64,000 nt of DNA from Dendrophyllia cribrosa (Eukaryota; Cnidaria; Anthozoa; Scleractinia; Dendrophylliidae). The position numbers were made by a program, and so were the translations under genes. Below the pieces are notes generated by a model. It was not told the origin of the DNA and did not search any database. It saw only the letters and a list, made by a program, of their open reading frames with translations. The stretch is taken from NCBI GenBank assembly GCA_024195265.1, contig JAJLRJ010000009.1, positions 15,758,210-15,822,209 on the forward strand, in the 5' to 3' direction. Within the stretch, counting starts at the first letter, position 1; the number at the start of each line of letters is the position of its first letter. This document shows positions 1-13,360 of the stretch, in pieces.

Positions 1-3000
1 AGATGTGAAGTAAAGACAATACATGTGAAGTAAAGACAATACATGTGAAATAAAGACAATACATGTGAAATAAAGACAATAGATGTGAAGTAAAGACAAT
101 AGATGTGAAATAAAGACAATAGATGTGAAATAAAGACAATACATGTGAAATAAAGACAATACATGTGAAATAAAGACAATACATGTGAAATAAAGACAAT
201 ACATGTGAAATAAAGACAATACATGTGAAATAAAGACAATACATGTGAAATAAAGACAATACATGTGAAATAAAGACAATAGATGTGAAGTAAAGACAAT
301 AGATGTGAAATAAAGACAATACATGTGAAATAAAGACAATACATGTGAAATAAAGACAATAGATGTGAAATAAAGACAATAGATGTGAAATAAAGACAAT
401 ACATGTGAAATAAAGACAATAGATGTGAAATAAAGACAATACATGTGAAATAAAGACAATACATGTGAAATAAAGACAATAGATGTGAAATAAAGACAAT
501 ACATGTGAAATAAAGACAATAGATGTGAAATAAAGACAATACATGTGAAATAAAGACAATACATGTGAAATAAAGACAATACATGTGAAATAAAGACAAT
601 ACATGTGAAATAAAGACAATACATGTGAAATAAAGACAATAGATGTGAAGTAAAGACAATAGATGTGAAATAAAGACAATACATGTGAAATAAAGACAAT
701 AGATGTGAAGTAAAGACAATACATGTGAAGTAAAGACAATACATGTGAAATAAAGACAATACATGTGAAATAAAGACAATAGATGTGAAGTAAAGACAAT
801 ACATGTGAAATAAAGACAATACATGTGAAATAAAGACAATACATGTGAAATAAAGACAATACATGTGAAATAAAGACAATACATGTGAAATAAAGACAAT
901 ACATGTGAAATAAAGACAATAGATGTGAAGTAAAGACAATAGATGTGAAATAAAGACAATACATGTGAAATAAAGACAATACATGTGAAATAAAGACAAT
1001 AGATGTGAAATAAAGACAATACATGTGAAGTAAAGACAATACATGTGAAGTAAAGACAATACATGTGAAATAAAGACAATACATGTGAAATAAAGACAAT
1101 ACATGTGAAATAAAGACAATACATGTGAAATAAAGACAATACATGTGAAATAAAGACAATACATGTGAAATAAAGACAATAGATGTGAAATAAAGACAAT
1201 ACATGTGAAGTAAAGACAATAGATGTGAAGTAAAGACAATAGATGTGAAATAAAGACAATAGATGTGAAATAAAGACAATACATGTGAAATAAAGACAAT
1301 AGATGTGAAGTAAAGACAATAGATGTGAAATAAAGACAATAGATGTGAAATAAAGACAATACATGTGAAATAAAGACAATACATGTGAAATAAAGACAAT
1401 ACATGTGAAATAAAGACAATAGATGTGAAATAAAGACAATACATGTGAAATAAAGACAATAGATGTGAAATAAAGACAATACATGTGAAATAAAGACAAT
1501 ACATGTGAAATAAAGACAATACATGTGAAATAAAGACAATACATGTGAAATAAAGACAATAGATGTGAAGTAAAGACAATAGATGTGAAATAAAGACAAT
1601 ACATGTGAAATAAAGACAATAGATGTGAAGTAAAGACAATACATGTGAAGTAAAGACAATACATGTGAAATAAAGACAATACATGTGAAATAAAGACAAT
1701 AGATGTGAAGTAAAGACAATACATGTGAAATAAAGACAATACATGTGAAATAAAGACAATACATGTGAAATAAAGACAATAGATGTGAAGTAAAGACAAT
1801 AGATGTGAAATAAAGACAATACATGTGAAATAAAGACAATACATGTGAAATAAAGACAATAGATGTGAAATAAAGACAATACATGTGAAGTAAAGACAAT
1901 ACATGTGAAATAAAGACAATACATGTGAAATAAAGACAATACATGTGAAATAAAGACAATACATGTGAAATAAAGACAATACATGTGAAATAAAGACAAT
2001 AGATGTGAAGTAAAGACAATAGATGTGAAATAAAGACAATACATGTGAAATAAAGACAATACATGTGAAATAAAGACAATAGATGTGAAATAAAGACAAT
2101 ACATGTGAAGTAAAGACAATACATGTGAAGTAAAGACAATACATGTGAAATAAAGACAATACATGTGAAATAAAGACAATAGATGTGAAATAAAGACAAT
2201 ACATGTGAAATAAAGACAATACATGTGAAATAAAGACAATACATGTGAAATAAAGACAATAGATGTGAAGTAAAGACAATAGATGTGAAATAAAGACAAT
2301 AGATGTGAAATAAAGACAATACATGTGAAATAAAGACAATACATGTGAAATAAAGACAATACATGTGAAATAAAGACAATACATGTGAAATAAAGACAAT
2401 ACATGTGAAATAAAGACAATACATGTGAAATAAAGACAATAGATGTGAAGTAAAGACAATAGATGTGAAATAAAGACAATACATGTGAAATAAAGACAAT
2501 ACATGTGAAATAAAGACAATAGATGTGAAATAAAGACAATACATGTGAAGTAAAGACAATACATGTGAAGTAAAGACAATACATGTGAAATAAAGACAAT
2601 ACATGTGAAATAAAGACAATAGATGTGAAATAAAGACAATACATGTGAAATAAAGACAATACATGTGAAATAAAGACAATACATGTGAAATAAAGACAAT
2701 ACATGTGAAATAAAGACAATAGATGTGAAATAAAGACAATAGATGTGAAATAAAGACAATAGATGTGAAATAAAGACAATACATGTGAAATAAAGACAAT
2801 ACATGTGAAATAAAGACAATAGATGTGAAGTGAAATAAAGACAATACATGTGAAATAAAGACAATAGATGTGAAATAAAGACAATAGATGTGAAATAAAG
2901 ACAATAGATGTGAAATAAAGACAATAGATGTGAAATAAAGACAATAGATGTGAAATAAAGACAATAGATGTGAAATAAAGACAATAGATGTGAAATAAAG

Positions 3001-5933
3001 ACAATAGATGTGAAATAAAGACAATAGATGTGAAATAAAGACAATAGATGTGAAATAAAGACAATACATGTGAAATAAAGACAATACATGTGAAATAAAG
3101 ACAATAGATGTGAAATAAAGACAATACATGTGAAATAAAGACAATAGATGTGAAATAAAGACAATACATGTGAAATAAAGACAATACATGTGAAATAAAG
3201 ACAATACATGTGAAATAAAGACAATACATGTGAAATAAAGACAATACATGTGAAATAAAGACAATACATGTGAAATAAAGACAATACATGTGAAATAAAG
3301 ACAATAGATGTGAAATAAAGACAATACATGTGAAATAAAGACAATAGATGTGAAATAAAGACAATAGATGTGAAATAAAGACAATACATGTGAAATAAAG
3401 ACAATACATGTGAAATAAAGACAATACATGTGAAATAAAGACAATACATGTGAAATAAAGACAATACATGTGAAATAAAGACAATAGATGTGAAATAAAG
3501 ACAATAGATGTGAAATAAAGACAATAGATGTGAAATAAAGACAATAGATGTGAATTAAAGACAATAGATGTGAAATAAAGACAATAGATGTGAAATAAAG
3601 ACAATAGATGTGAAATAAAGACAATAGATGTGAAATAAAGACAATAGATGTGAAATAAAGACAATAGATGTGAAATAAAGACAATAGATGTGAAATAAAG
3701 ACAATAGATGTGAAATAAAGACAATAGATGTGAAATAAAGACAATAGATGTGAAATAAAGACAATAGATGTGAAATAAAGACAATAGATGTGAAATAAAG
3801 ACAATACATGTGAAATAAAGACAATAGATGTGAAATAAAGACAATACATGTGAAATAAAGACAATAGATGTGAAATAAAGACAATACATGTGAAATAAAG
3901 ACAATACATGTGAAATAAAGACAATACATGTGAAATAAAGACAATAGATGTGAAATAAAGACAATAGATGTGAAATAAAGACAATACATGTGAAATAAAG
4001 ACAATACATGTGAAATAAAGACAATACATGTGAAATAAAGACAATACATGTGAAATAAAGACAATACATGTGAAATAAAGACAATACATGTGAAATAAAG
4101 ACAATAGATGTCAAATAAAGACAATACATGTGAAATAAAGACAATAGATGTGAAATAAAGACAATAGATGTGAAGTAAAGACAATACATGTGAAATAAAG
4201 ACAATACATGTGAAATAAAGACAATACATGTGAAATAAAGACAATAGATGTGAAATAAAGACAATAGATGTGAAATAAAGACAATACATGTGAAATAAAG
4301 ACAATACATGTGAAATAAAGACAATACATGTGAAATAAAGACAATAGATGTGAAATAAAGACAATAGATGTGAAATAAAGACAATACATGTGAAATAAAG
4401 ACAATACATGTGAAATAAAGACAATACATGTGAAATAAAGACAATACATGTGAAATAAAGACAATACATGTGAAATAAAGACAATACATGTGAAATAAAG
4501 ACAATAGATGTCAAATAAAGACAATACATGTGAAATAAAGACAATAGATGTGAAATAAAGACAATAGATGTGAAGTAAAGACAATACATGTGAAATAAAG
4601 ACAATACATGTGAAATAAAGACAATACATGTGAAATAAAGACAATAGATGTGAAATAAAGACAATAGATGTGAAATAAAGACAATACATGTGAAATAAAG
4701 ACAATACATGTGAAATAAAGACAATACATGTGAAATAAAGACAATACATGTGAAATAAAGACAATACATGTGAAATAAAGACAATACATGTGAAATAAAG
4801 ACAATACATGTGAAATAAAGACAATAGATGTGAAATAAAGACAATAGATGTGAAATAAAGACAATAGATGTGAAATAAAGACAATAGATGTGAAGTAAAG
4901 ACAATAGATGTGAAATAAAGACAATACATGTGAAATAAAGACAATAGATGTGAAGTAAAGACAATAGATGTGAAATAAAGACAATACATGTGAAATAAAG
5001 ACAATACATGTGAAATAAAGACAATACATGTGAAATAAAGACAATAGATGTGAAATAAAGACAATAGATGTGAAATAAAGACAATAGATGTGAAGTAAAG
5101 ACAATAGATGTGAAATAAAGACAATACATGTGAAGTAAAGACAATACATGTGAAATAAAGACAATAGATGTGAAATAAAGACAATAGATGTGAAATAAAG
5201 ACAATAGATGTGAAATAAAGACAATAGATGTGAAATAAAGACAATAGATGTGAAATAAAGACAATAGATGTGAAATAAAGACAATAGATGTGAAATAAAG
5301 ACAATACATGTGAAATAAAGACAATAGATGTGAAATAAAGACAATACATGTGAAATAAAGACAATACATGTGAAATAAAGACAATACATGTGAAATAAAG
5401 ACAATAGATGTGAAATAAAGACAATACATGTGAAATAAAGACAATAGATGTGAAATAAAGACAATAGATGTGAAATAAAGACAATAGATGTGAAGTAAAG
5501 ACAATAGATGTGAAATAAAGACAATAGATGTGAAGTAAAGACAATAGATGTGAAATAAAGACAATACATGTGAAATAAAGACAATAGATGTGAAGTAAAG
5601 ACAATAGATGTGAAATAAAGACAATACATGTGAAATAAAGACAATACATGTGAAATAAAGACAATACATGTGAAATAAAGACAATAGATGTGAAATAAAG
5701 ACAATACATGTGAAATAAAGACAATAGATGTGAAATAAAGACAATACATGTGAAATAAAGACAATACATGTGAAATAAAGACAATACATGTGAAATAAAG
5801 ACAATACATGTGAAATAAAGACAATACATGTGAAATAAAGACAATAGATGTGAAATAAAGACAATAGATGTGAAATAAAGACAATAGATGTGAAATAAAG
5901 ACAATACATGTGAAATAAAGACAATACATGTGA
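1..5933. repeat. 20-bp minisatellite array, about 296 units
   Basis: The array is built from the unit acatgtgaaataaagacaat. Two positions vary: base 2 is C or G, and base 10 is A or G. Positions 1-2820 are 141 units in register. One unit at 2821-2845 is 25 bp, and 154 more units follow up to the partial unit at 5926. Variant order repeats at larger scale, for example a block at 641-1100 resembles one at 1561-1960, and a rare 'tcaaat' variant recurs at 4111 and 4511. All three minus-strand frames lack stops because 20 is not a multiple of 3, so the long minus-strand open frames (up to 789 codons) are a repeat artefact. Most units contain AATAAA on the plus strand. Confidence 0.98.
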
Positions 5934-7795
5934 TGCAATATTTTAAATGAAAACGTGTGTGTATCAAAATCTTCAAAACCGTCTTAACCTTAAACTTTAC
6001 TTTAAATGTGGAAAAAGCCTGTTTTGACCAGGACGTGTTTATACTGTCAAGCTACAAAGTTACTGAATGTACCCCGGGTGATGCCCTTTTTTTATTAACT
6101 TAATTTTGTATTAATTTTTCTCCCGCCTTGATTAGCCTTTTTTGCTATTAGCGGCGGGCAAGTATCTCCATTTCTTACTTTAATTAATTAACCGAAATTG
6201 TGTCTGTTGTAAATGGAAGGTGTGAAGTAAAATTGTTGTTGTTGCAATACGAATTCGTCGTGGTGTCCTTTTGTCAAGTCGATCGTGTTGTTGTTCTGTA
6301 TCAAGCATATTCTTGGTTTGCACATGACTTCAACAAAGCTGTTTCTAAGAGTTACTAACATGATATGTGGCTACCAGTGATTCAATTTTTCACAAAAGGT
6401 TTCAGGTTTTAATGATGTTTTGCTTCCTTGTAATAAATTAGTTTGAAATGTGTCACACAATTCGCCGTGAAAATAAACAAAATTGAACCAGTTCAAAGTT
6501 ATTTTTGCATTATAGATGCTTACATAAGCCGATTGTGAATCCAATCTTGTGTGATGACATTTTTGGTGTAATTTACTGAAGTGGTACACATGATGGCCGC
6601 GACGTATACCATGCGCGATTTAGGGGTAACACTTATTCTTTTGTTAAAACAATAGAATATTAGAGCACAAAAGAACGACAATACAATAGAATACAATACC
6701 TAGAATATATTAGAATACATAATTTTACCTAATACAATGAATGTGTACAATGTACAATAGAGCTAACACCCTAAATCGGGCATCATATGCCGCGACGTAC
6801 GTATTTTACTTAAAATGTCAAATGCTCCTTCGCCTATAACTCTTCAAGAGATGCTCTTGCGTGTAGTTTTAAACATTCTACAATTCCATAAACATTTTGG
6901 ATAGGAAATCTGTTAAATTTAAATGCTTCCGAATTTTGATATGACGTAAATGCAAACCAAGAATATTGTTGTAGCCGCGCAGACGTCTCCTATTTCCTTC
7001 CTTCGTCGTAAGCGCGAAGGGAATTTGAAAAGTTTGCGTGCAGGCTAATGTTTTTGTCGTTCTACTGTGTTCTTTGTGAGGTAACTCGGGACTTGGTTTA
7101 CGACTCACCACCCGAATGTACTTTTCACATATATTTAGATAACAAAATATCAAAACTACATCAGTGGTAGCAACTTTTCTAACATTTTTACTCAAAAATG
7201 TGTCTCTTTACCTCAATTTACTTGCATTTGTGATTGGTCAAAACTGAATTCACAACAGAAAATAAGCCTTTATCTCTTTGCAATATTGTGTAAACGCAAC
7301 CTTAATCCTCGGACTTACAAGGGAGAGGGCGGAGGGGGGGGAGGGGGGTTGATGCCCTAAATGTTATCTCCGATATTTTAAAGAGCGTTTATTGTTAGCT
7401 CATGCCGTCTTCAGTAGCTGTTTGATTATCTTTGAGACATATTTTGGTAAAGATTAGCGACAATCGGTTGCTATGGTAACGAGATTTGACGTCATAAGTG
7501 TTGAGATTCGGGTTAGTGAACGTACGAGAGCTCAACAAGTCTTTAAACACAACTTGAACTTCATTTACGAGCAAATTTCAAGGGAACTCCGTGACAGATC
7601 GATCACAGACGAAGGCAGCGAAAAACTGTTAAGATATAACCGCTTTTAGTAAATTTTTACCTCTCGATAATGATTTTCTAGATTTCTGATTGGTCCCACC
7701 ACTACCGATCTGAGTCGTTATTGGTTAATTTGCCCAAATATGGAAAAATGATGACGAATTACGCGCGAAAAAAATTGTTTTCCTCGTCGTGGAAA
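5934..7795. other. Gene-less stretch
   Basis: No convincing gene is seen. The short open frames at 6371-6589, 6878-7195 and 7718-7903 show no domain, splice context or composition that suggests coding. The stretch holds one copy of a dispersed repeat (separate entry) and a G-rich run near 7330. Confidence 0.6.
6330..6880 (-). repeat. Dispersed repeat, copy 1
   Basis: Read on the minus strand, parts of this segment (about 6825-6870 and 6330-6560) match the plus strand at about 29770-29890 and 30450-30610 in the first intron of gene A. Shared stretches include 'aagagttataggcga' and 'atgcaaaaataactttcaac'. Each copy is interrupted at a different place, by about 230 bp here and by about 560 bp in the intron copy. 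The family is unknown to me. Confidence 0.6.
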
Positions 7796-7802
7796 AAAAT
7801 GG

Positions 7803-7840
7803 CACGTGCACGTGGCACGTGAACGTGGCACGTGCACGTG
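7803..7840. promoter_or_regulatory. Cluster of five CACGTG palindromes
   Basis: CACGTG occurs at 7803, 7809, 7816, 7829 and 7835. This hexamer is the core E-box recognised by bHLH and bHLH-ZIP factors such as Myc/Max, USF or CLOCK-type dimers. No gene start is recognisable nearby, so the cluster may be a chance palindromic repeat rather than an enhancer. Confidence 0.35.
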
Positions 7841-8155
7841 GGGGGCAAATCTTTCCTCGTCCGCAGTATAATTTCTACAATTGTTGTGCAAATCCATAAC
7901 CATTTCTGCCAGTCCGATTAAGACTTATTTTTGAAGGAAACTTCGACATTCTTCTCGATCTTATTATGAAGAAAACTACTTTTGAAAGAAACATTCTTCT
8001 CGATCTCGCCGCCTGCTTATAGCATTTACTTGCTTTCGATTTGTGAAGCGGTCATGTGACACTTGTTCACTGACGTGACAGTCATGTATTTTTTTGGAGC
8101 GGAAATATATTTTTTTCCAATTTCCGGTTATTTGAGTGTTTGAAAATTTACTAAA

Positions 8156-8264
8156 ACAGTTATTCATCTCGGCCTTGCCGAATATGAGCTGATATATAAC
8201 CAACTCGGCGCGGCGCCTCGTTGATATCAGCTCATATTCGGCTCGTCCTCGATGAATAACTGTT
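8156..8264. repeat. Inverted-repeat hairpin element
   Basis: The left arm at 8156-8195 (containing 'cagttattcatctcgg' and 'gaatatgagctgatat') is complementary to the right arm at 8223-8264. The loop is short and GC-rich. It looks like a small foldback or MITE; no coding content. Confidence 0.7.
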
Positions 8265-9116
8265 AAATATAATACGTAGGCCTTTCTAGAAAAACCAGGG
8301 GTAATCTTCCGCACCCTTTAATCCCAGTTCCTGCCAATTTTTGTCGACTTTCCCTCTTTGCGCTTTTTTTGGTTGCAAAATAGTAGGTAATGTTGTTTTA
8401 TGTTGGGGTGTCGGAGGGGAGGGGGGTTCTAGGGGTGGTGTAATCTTCCCACCACCTGCAGTACTCTTTTATCCCGGTTTCCTGTCCCTACACCTCTTTT
8501 TCTCTTTTTTTTTTTACTTGAATTTGCCTCCCTGCGCCTTTGCTGACACATTTATTATTTTGTTCATCCCGTTTTGCATCTCTGCGCTTTCCGCTTTCTC
8601 TTTTTTCATCTCCCGGCCCGCCCCTATCCTTCCGGATTCAGGTCCATTTTCTGACGAAATATTGAATAGTCTAGCCGTACACAGTCAGCTGTTCCCCTAA
8701 AATTAAAAAAACGTAGCATATTACAATGAACTATATGTTGCTTTTCATCTTGCTGGAAAAGTGTAAATTAGAAACATATTTCTTGAAGTCTGCAAAAATT
8801 AGTTAAATAAAATTTGTCTCATAACTTAATGTTTTTTTTATATTCCGTGTGTCGGTATAACGACTCCCGTTGAATTTCCCACGCTATTCAAATGGGCCAA
8901 ATATTTTCGTGCAAGACATGTACCAATACATTGCATTTGTAGTTGTTGCGTCTTTCCTTCGCTGCCGCAGTTTTATGTGTGCACGAGAGCGACTTAATAC
9001 CCTCTTGACAGTTAATTTTTGGTCCCTCTTCTTCGCAAATTTAGTTGATTTTATTACCTATACTGCTACACCTTTGTAACGGAGACAGTTGATTAACCCA
9101 GTGTAAACGATTGTTA
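8265..9116. other. Gene-less stretch
   Basis: Two open frames at 8341-8700 and 8870-9079 are present. The first is a T-rich, Phe/Leu/Ser-rich translation of low-complexity sequence, and neither has a recognisable domain or splice signals in a sensible place. Nothing else is seen. Confidence 0.5.
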
Positions 9117-9490
9117 GCGGAGCCGTATTAGCCCTATAATGGGCTATACGGGGATGCTCCGCCCGAAAGGGGTACCTTTTTTAGGCTGGAGGTATATGAA
9201 AGGGTCGGGATTTCACGAGTTGAAGTATGTGAAAGGGTAGGGATTTCACGAAGAATAGGAAATGGTAGCGAAAACACGAGTTGAAGCATAAAAATGGTAG
9301 GGAAAACTGCAATTTAAGTACTATAAAAAAGGTCTTTCAAAATATATCAAACAGACGCAACCAAAGGCTATATGAAAGGGGTACCATTTTCAACGAAAGG
9401 TATATAAAAGGGGTACTATTTTCAATGAAAGGAATATGAAAGGGGTACCTTTTCTGTCAAAAACGGTATATGAAAGGGTAAGGGTTTGGA
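9117..9490. repeat. Hairpin plus degenerate tandem repeat
   Basis: 9117-9163 is an imperfect hairpin (agcggag...ctccgcc arms around 'ccctataatggg'). It is followed by repeated variants of 'tatgaaaggg(g)ta' and 'gggatttcacga' up to about 9480. No gene is apparent. It looks like a decayed short-period satellite. Confidence 0.55.
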
Positions 9491-9552
9491 CCATAGGATC
9501 CGGTGCTTCTATTTCGTTACGGTGGTCCGTTGCAAATTACAGTTACTTGTTT
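9490..9552 (+). repeat. Inverted-repeat partner, left copy
   Basis: A stretch of about 60 bp containing 'ggatccggtgcttctatttc' recurs in opposite orientation at 13979-14045. The copies are 4.4 kb apart. They could be the ends of a large decayed transposon or two independent copies of a dispersed repeat. Confidence 0.6.
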
Positions 9553-9646
9553 AATGCGTATTTGTACTGTCACGCTAAAACATGAAATGAAAGACATAAA
9601 GACAAAAATTGGCGGGAACTGGGATTAAAGGGTACGGGTGGTGGTA

Positions 9647-9674
9647 CCCCCCCCCCCCCCCCCCCCCCCCCCCC
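9647..9674. repeat. Poly-C tract (28 nt)
   Basis: An uninterrupted run of C. Similar G or C tracts recur through the window at 26791-26825, 40033-40052, 45576-45607, 59119-59149, 61671-61691 and 62147-62170. Confidence 0.95.
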
Positions 9675-9840
9675 TCACACCCTGTCAATTACCTGCCGTT
9701 TTGATAAAAGGATAAAATGGTAAATTATTTACTTATTTACATATTTTAGCCTCCGGGAGTGATTTATTTACGGTTAAATAGCGTTTATTTAATAAAATGA
9801 CGTCATTATGATGTCAGCAAAATATTTTCATGAATTCTTA

Positions 9841-9917
9841 CTCGTGGTCACTCGTGATCACTCGTGATCACTCGTGGTCATTCGTGGTCACTCGTGGTCA
9901 CTCGTGGTCACTCGTGT
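9841..9917. repeat. 10-bp tandem repeat
   Basis: About 7.6 copies of ctcgtggtca with single-base variants (ctcgtgatca, ttcgtggtca). A short minisatellite with no coding content. Confidence 0.95.
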
Positions 9918-11730
9918 GTACTTTTAGACACGATCAAAAACATGTCTATCTTCCCTCAAGAGTGCTTCTTCCTCAACAATAAGTAGCATGATGTCGAGCC
10001 ATATTTGAAAAAAATGCGTGTTTTTCACCTTTTTTCGGTTGAAAATATAAAAAAAACGCTAACAAAAGCAGCAACTGTTCAATTATATCATAGTTTACAA
10101 CTCTAGCAAACAATATTTGCAATATAAAGTTGAAGTTTTAGTAAAATCTGGACCCCCAGCAGCGCCATAACCCATAATATTTATCTTATCTTGTTGAGCA
10201 CATCACAAGCTATCTATTATTCAGTAAAAAATAAAATATTCAGTAATGTTGTAACACCACGAAAACACAAGGGAAGGGTTGCAACCACGCCCCCTCCCCT
10301 TGTACCACGGTGGGTCGTGGGGGTATAAGTTTATGTTTACAGCCTAGGGTAAAAAACCTTGTTAGTGGACACAGACAAACAACCGAACTTTAAACTGAAA
10401 ATAGAAAAAAAGGCGTTCCATTTTCACCGTCAAATGTTCAAAGCAAGAAACAGCCAAAATTCAAATTAAAACCAAGTGATAAAACTCCTCAGTTTGAAAA
10501 GTAACGAATGACTTCCCTGTTTTTAAAAATAGTAAAGTGTGCCTCAACTTCATCATGCACTGGAAACTGATAAGCAGCCAAAAATTACATCGAAATAGAC
10601 AAATGTCGTTATAGTTTAACTTAGAGGGAAATCAACTTCACAAATAGTTATTAATTTCTTACTGAAAAATGATACATTTATTATCAAAACTTAACTCTCG
10701 CATTCAATGTCTTTGTTGATGTTTTCCGTACTGCAGTCAAATGGCCAAACAGTGAGAAATTGTGACAATGCTTTACTGTAACATCATTCTAAAAGGCTAG
10801 ACAATTTACCAACTATTTCAGTTCTAGCTCTATCTAAGCAATTACTAAGTCAAAGCAACATCTCTTCGTACAACTGAAAATTGAAACAAGTAAGTCACTA
10901 ATATCAGAGGAACTGAAAGAACATGTTTTAACAGTGGCTCTCTCTATTTGTCGCTCGTTAAGTCTGATGAAAACCCTAAGCAGGCAAAATGTAATAGAAA
11001 AGAACGACAATAATTACATGTATAATATAAAAAAACGGATACTGAATACAGAAAACATGCACCTAAATTTTTATCAAAAATTCGTTTTGAATAATATGAC
11101 ATAAATCGAAGAAAATGGTTAAGACATTTTTCCTAAGACGCACTAAATGGCCCATGATAACCACTATGATACCACTCACTGAAAAGAGAAAAAAAACCCT
11201 TCCAGTCAATTTCATCTGAGAAATCGTTTAGTAACCTAAAGACCTTTACCAAAAACTAACAAACTGTCTTGAAATGCATGCCCTAACGGCTTTTACTGAG
11301 TTGTTTACAGTCTTCATTGAAAATCGACATATAAATAGGCAAACTGTGAAAACTTAACACGGAGGGCGATTTCCACGAATAAATTGGTTCCCAAATGAAT
11401 TTCTTATTGACTTTTTACGTTTGGTATTGTTAGGGCGAAAAAAAAAAACATTGCATCAATAAGAAAAATAGGTCCCCAACGCGAACACATGTCCACCCGA
11501 AGGTTATGCATGTTTATTTGTTTGGTTTATTCCAGGCAATTCTCAAGCACGACTCATTCTTATAGCCAAAGGTATGCTTGAGAGCAGTAAATGGCCTGAT
11601 ATTTTCACTTGAAAAATGAGTCTTATCTACTCCTACTTACTCTTGATGAAAACCGCATATTTGCCTCGATTTTAACGTCCTTGATGACGACATACTAAGG
11701 GCCGACATTTTAAAACGGTCGAATGTTATG
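9918..11730. other. Gene-less stretch
   Basis: About 1.8 kb of AT-rich sequence. I see no open frame with protein character, no splice-bounded exon matching anything else in the window, and no clear repeat. Confidence 0.5.
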
Positions 11731-12136
11731 GCCCTGTCACACTATTGCGTATTAAAGAAACGTATGAGTTGCGTATGAAAATTCATAAAATAATTTTCAT
11801 ACGCACAAAATTCCCTTGAAAATACAGCGTATGACCAGCGTACCTGACCTATGAGTAACGTACCTCTGGCGTAACTCTCGCGTATTCAGCGTATGCCTAG
11901 CGTATGTTTAGCGTATAAACCATACGTCCGAATACGCACAAAATTTTTAAGCATGCTTAAAAAAAAAAATTCTGCCTCGCCGTATGCCAGCGTATGCCAC
12001 CGTAAACGACCCTGCTTGAAACGTATACAACCTATGCCTAACGTACCCCTAACGTATGACAGCGTATACCAGCGTATGAGTGATATTTTTCATACGTTGG
12101 CATACGCTAGTACGATACGCAATAGTGTGACAGGGC
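11731..12136. mobile_element. MITE with GCCCTGTCACAC termini
   Basis: The ends are complementary: gccctgtcacactattgcgt at the left and acgcaatagtgtgacagggc at the right. The interior repeats the motif 'agcgtatg' many times, which creates the open frame at 11893-12144. No transposase is present. The ACAGGGC end resembles hAT-type termini, but I could not identify an unambiguous target duplication. Confidence 0.75.
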
Positions 12137-12774
12137 TATTATAGGGAAGATATCAATGACGTCACCAATTGTTATTAATGTGCCAACCAGAGCCTTATTG
12201 GCTGCCGAAACAAAGGGATCTTTTGTTCCAGTGGCTGGCACATTTGAATAACAAAAAGAATGTTTGTAAACAGATATCATCCCTATAACATTGAGAATTT
12301 GTGATTCTACTTTAACATTAATTCTTAACTTGAAATTGCCTAACTTTCCCTGAACATTTATATAGTTTCTTTTTCAGTTGACGAGAAATGTATGGATGAA
12401 ACAATGTAGTGATTCGATTTCAAGGTTTCATTTTCTTAGTGCTACTACATTTGGTACTGGAATTTGTTTGTCAAACCGCGCAGCGAAGTTCGTTATATCT
12501 GCGTTGCACTGTATCTCGACTGAACTAAGAAAATTATGTTCGAATTTGGCGGCAATAAAAAAAATTGAAAAAAGGTTATTTTCGACCTGCGCTTAAAGTA
12601 AAACTAGTTTCTCTACCTCTTTCTTTGTGTAAGTTGGTTGTCTTTCTTTCTCCCTTGCTTGATTCTGACATTTATAGTTTCATTGTATCCTGCACAGAAA
12701 TATAACAAAAAAATATCAATAAATGCCATCACGTTTTAGATATCAAAAAGGTAGACATGAATACCTTTTTATTA

Positions 12775-12985
12775 ACTGAGTAAACAACTAAGATAAATTG
12801 GCCACCGTAAAAAAAGGTTCAAAACTCGCTGACGTTTCGAGCGCTAGCCCTTCATCCGAACGAATCACAAAGGACTGACGCTTCATGAATGTCATGGAAT
12901 GGAATGCGAATGTCGAAGGGCTGGCGCTCGAAACGTCACCTTTTGAATCTTCTTCCGGTGGCTACTTTTCCTTATCAACTTAGTT
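12775..12985. mobile_element. Foldback MITE with 'gacgtttcgagcgctagccc' arms
   Basis: The 23-nt arm at 12831-12853 is nearly the perfect complement of 12915-12937. Weaker pairing continues outward through the 'ggccaccgtaaaa' and 'ccggtggctac' segments to about 12775 and 12985. The core motif is one I associate with dispersed repeats in coral genomes, from memory and not checked. Confidence 0.75.
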
Positions 12986-13274
12986 TTCACACTTTTTTTT
13001 CTTAATTTATGTTATCCCCCACTACAGAAGTTACGGAAGATATCTATTAAAGCTTATCAATCAACTCACCTTTTTAAACATTATCATATCGAGGTTGACT
13101 AATGGAAGCTCGGCTATGACTTCTCATTTTTGTGTTTAACCTAAAAAAAATATCATGTAAGTATACGTATTCGCTGGGTAATGTGTCTATCTAACTAAAG
13201 AATCGTAGGCTTGTCCAATTTTCTTTCGAGGGGGATTCGTTGTCTTAATCTCACAAGAATTTAGTTTTATCGAC

Positions 13275-13360
13275 TGAGTCGATAAGGTAAATTGACCACC
13301 GTAAAAAGATTCAAATAGCTGACGTTTCGAGCGCTAGCCCTTCGTCGGAGCGAATCCACA
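13275..13360 (+). repeat. Solo arm of the 12775 MITE family
   Basis: It contains 'gataaggtaaattgaccacc' and then 'gctgacgtttcgagcgctag', matching one arm of the element at 12775-12985 without a nearby partner. Weaker relatives occur near 45915-45990 and 59445-59530. Confidence 0.7.

Noticed and set aside
1..5933. CRISPR-like array
   Set aside because: Units are contiguous with no spacers, and the context is a eukaryotic genome; it is a minisatellite.
3555..5976. Large repeat-containing membrane protein on the minus strand
   Set aside because: All three frames are open only because the unit is 20 bp; there is no start context, splice structure or non-repeat sequence.
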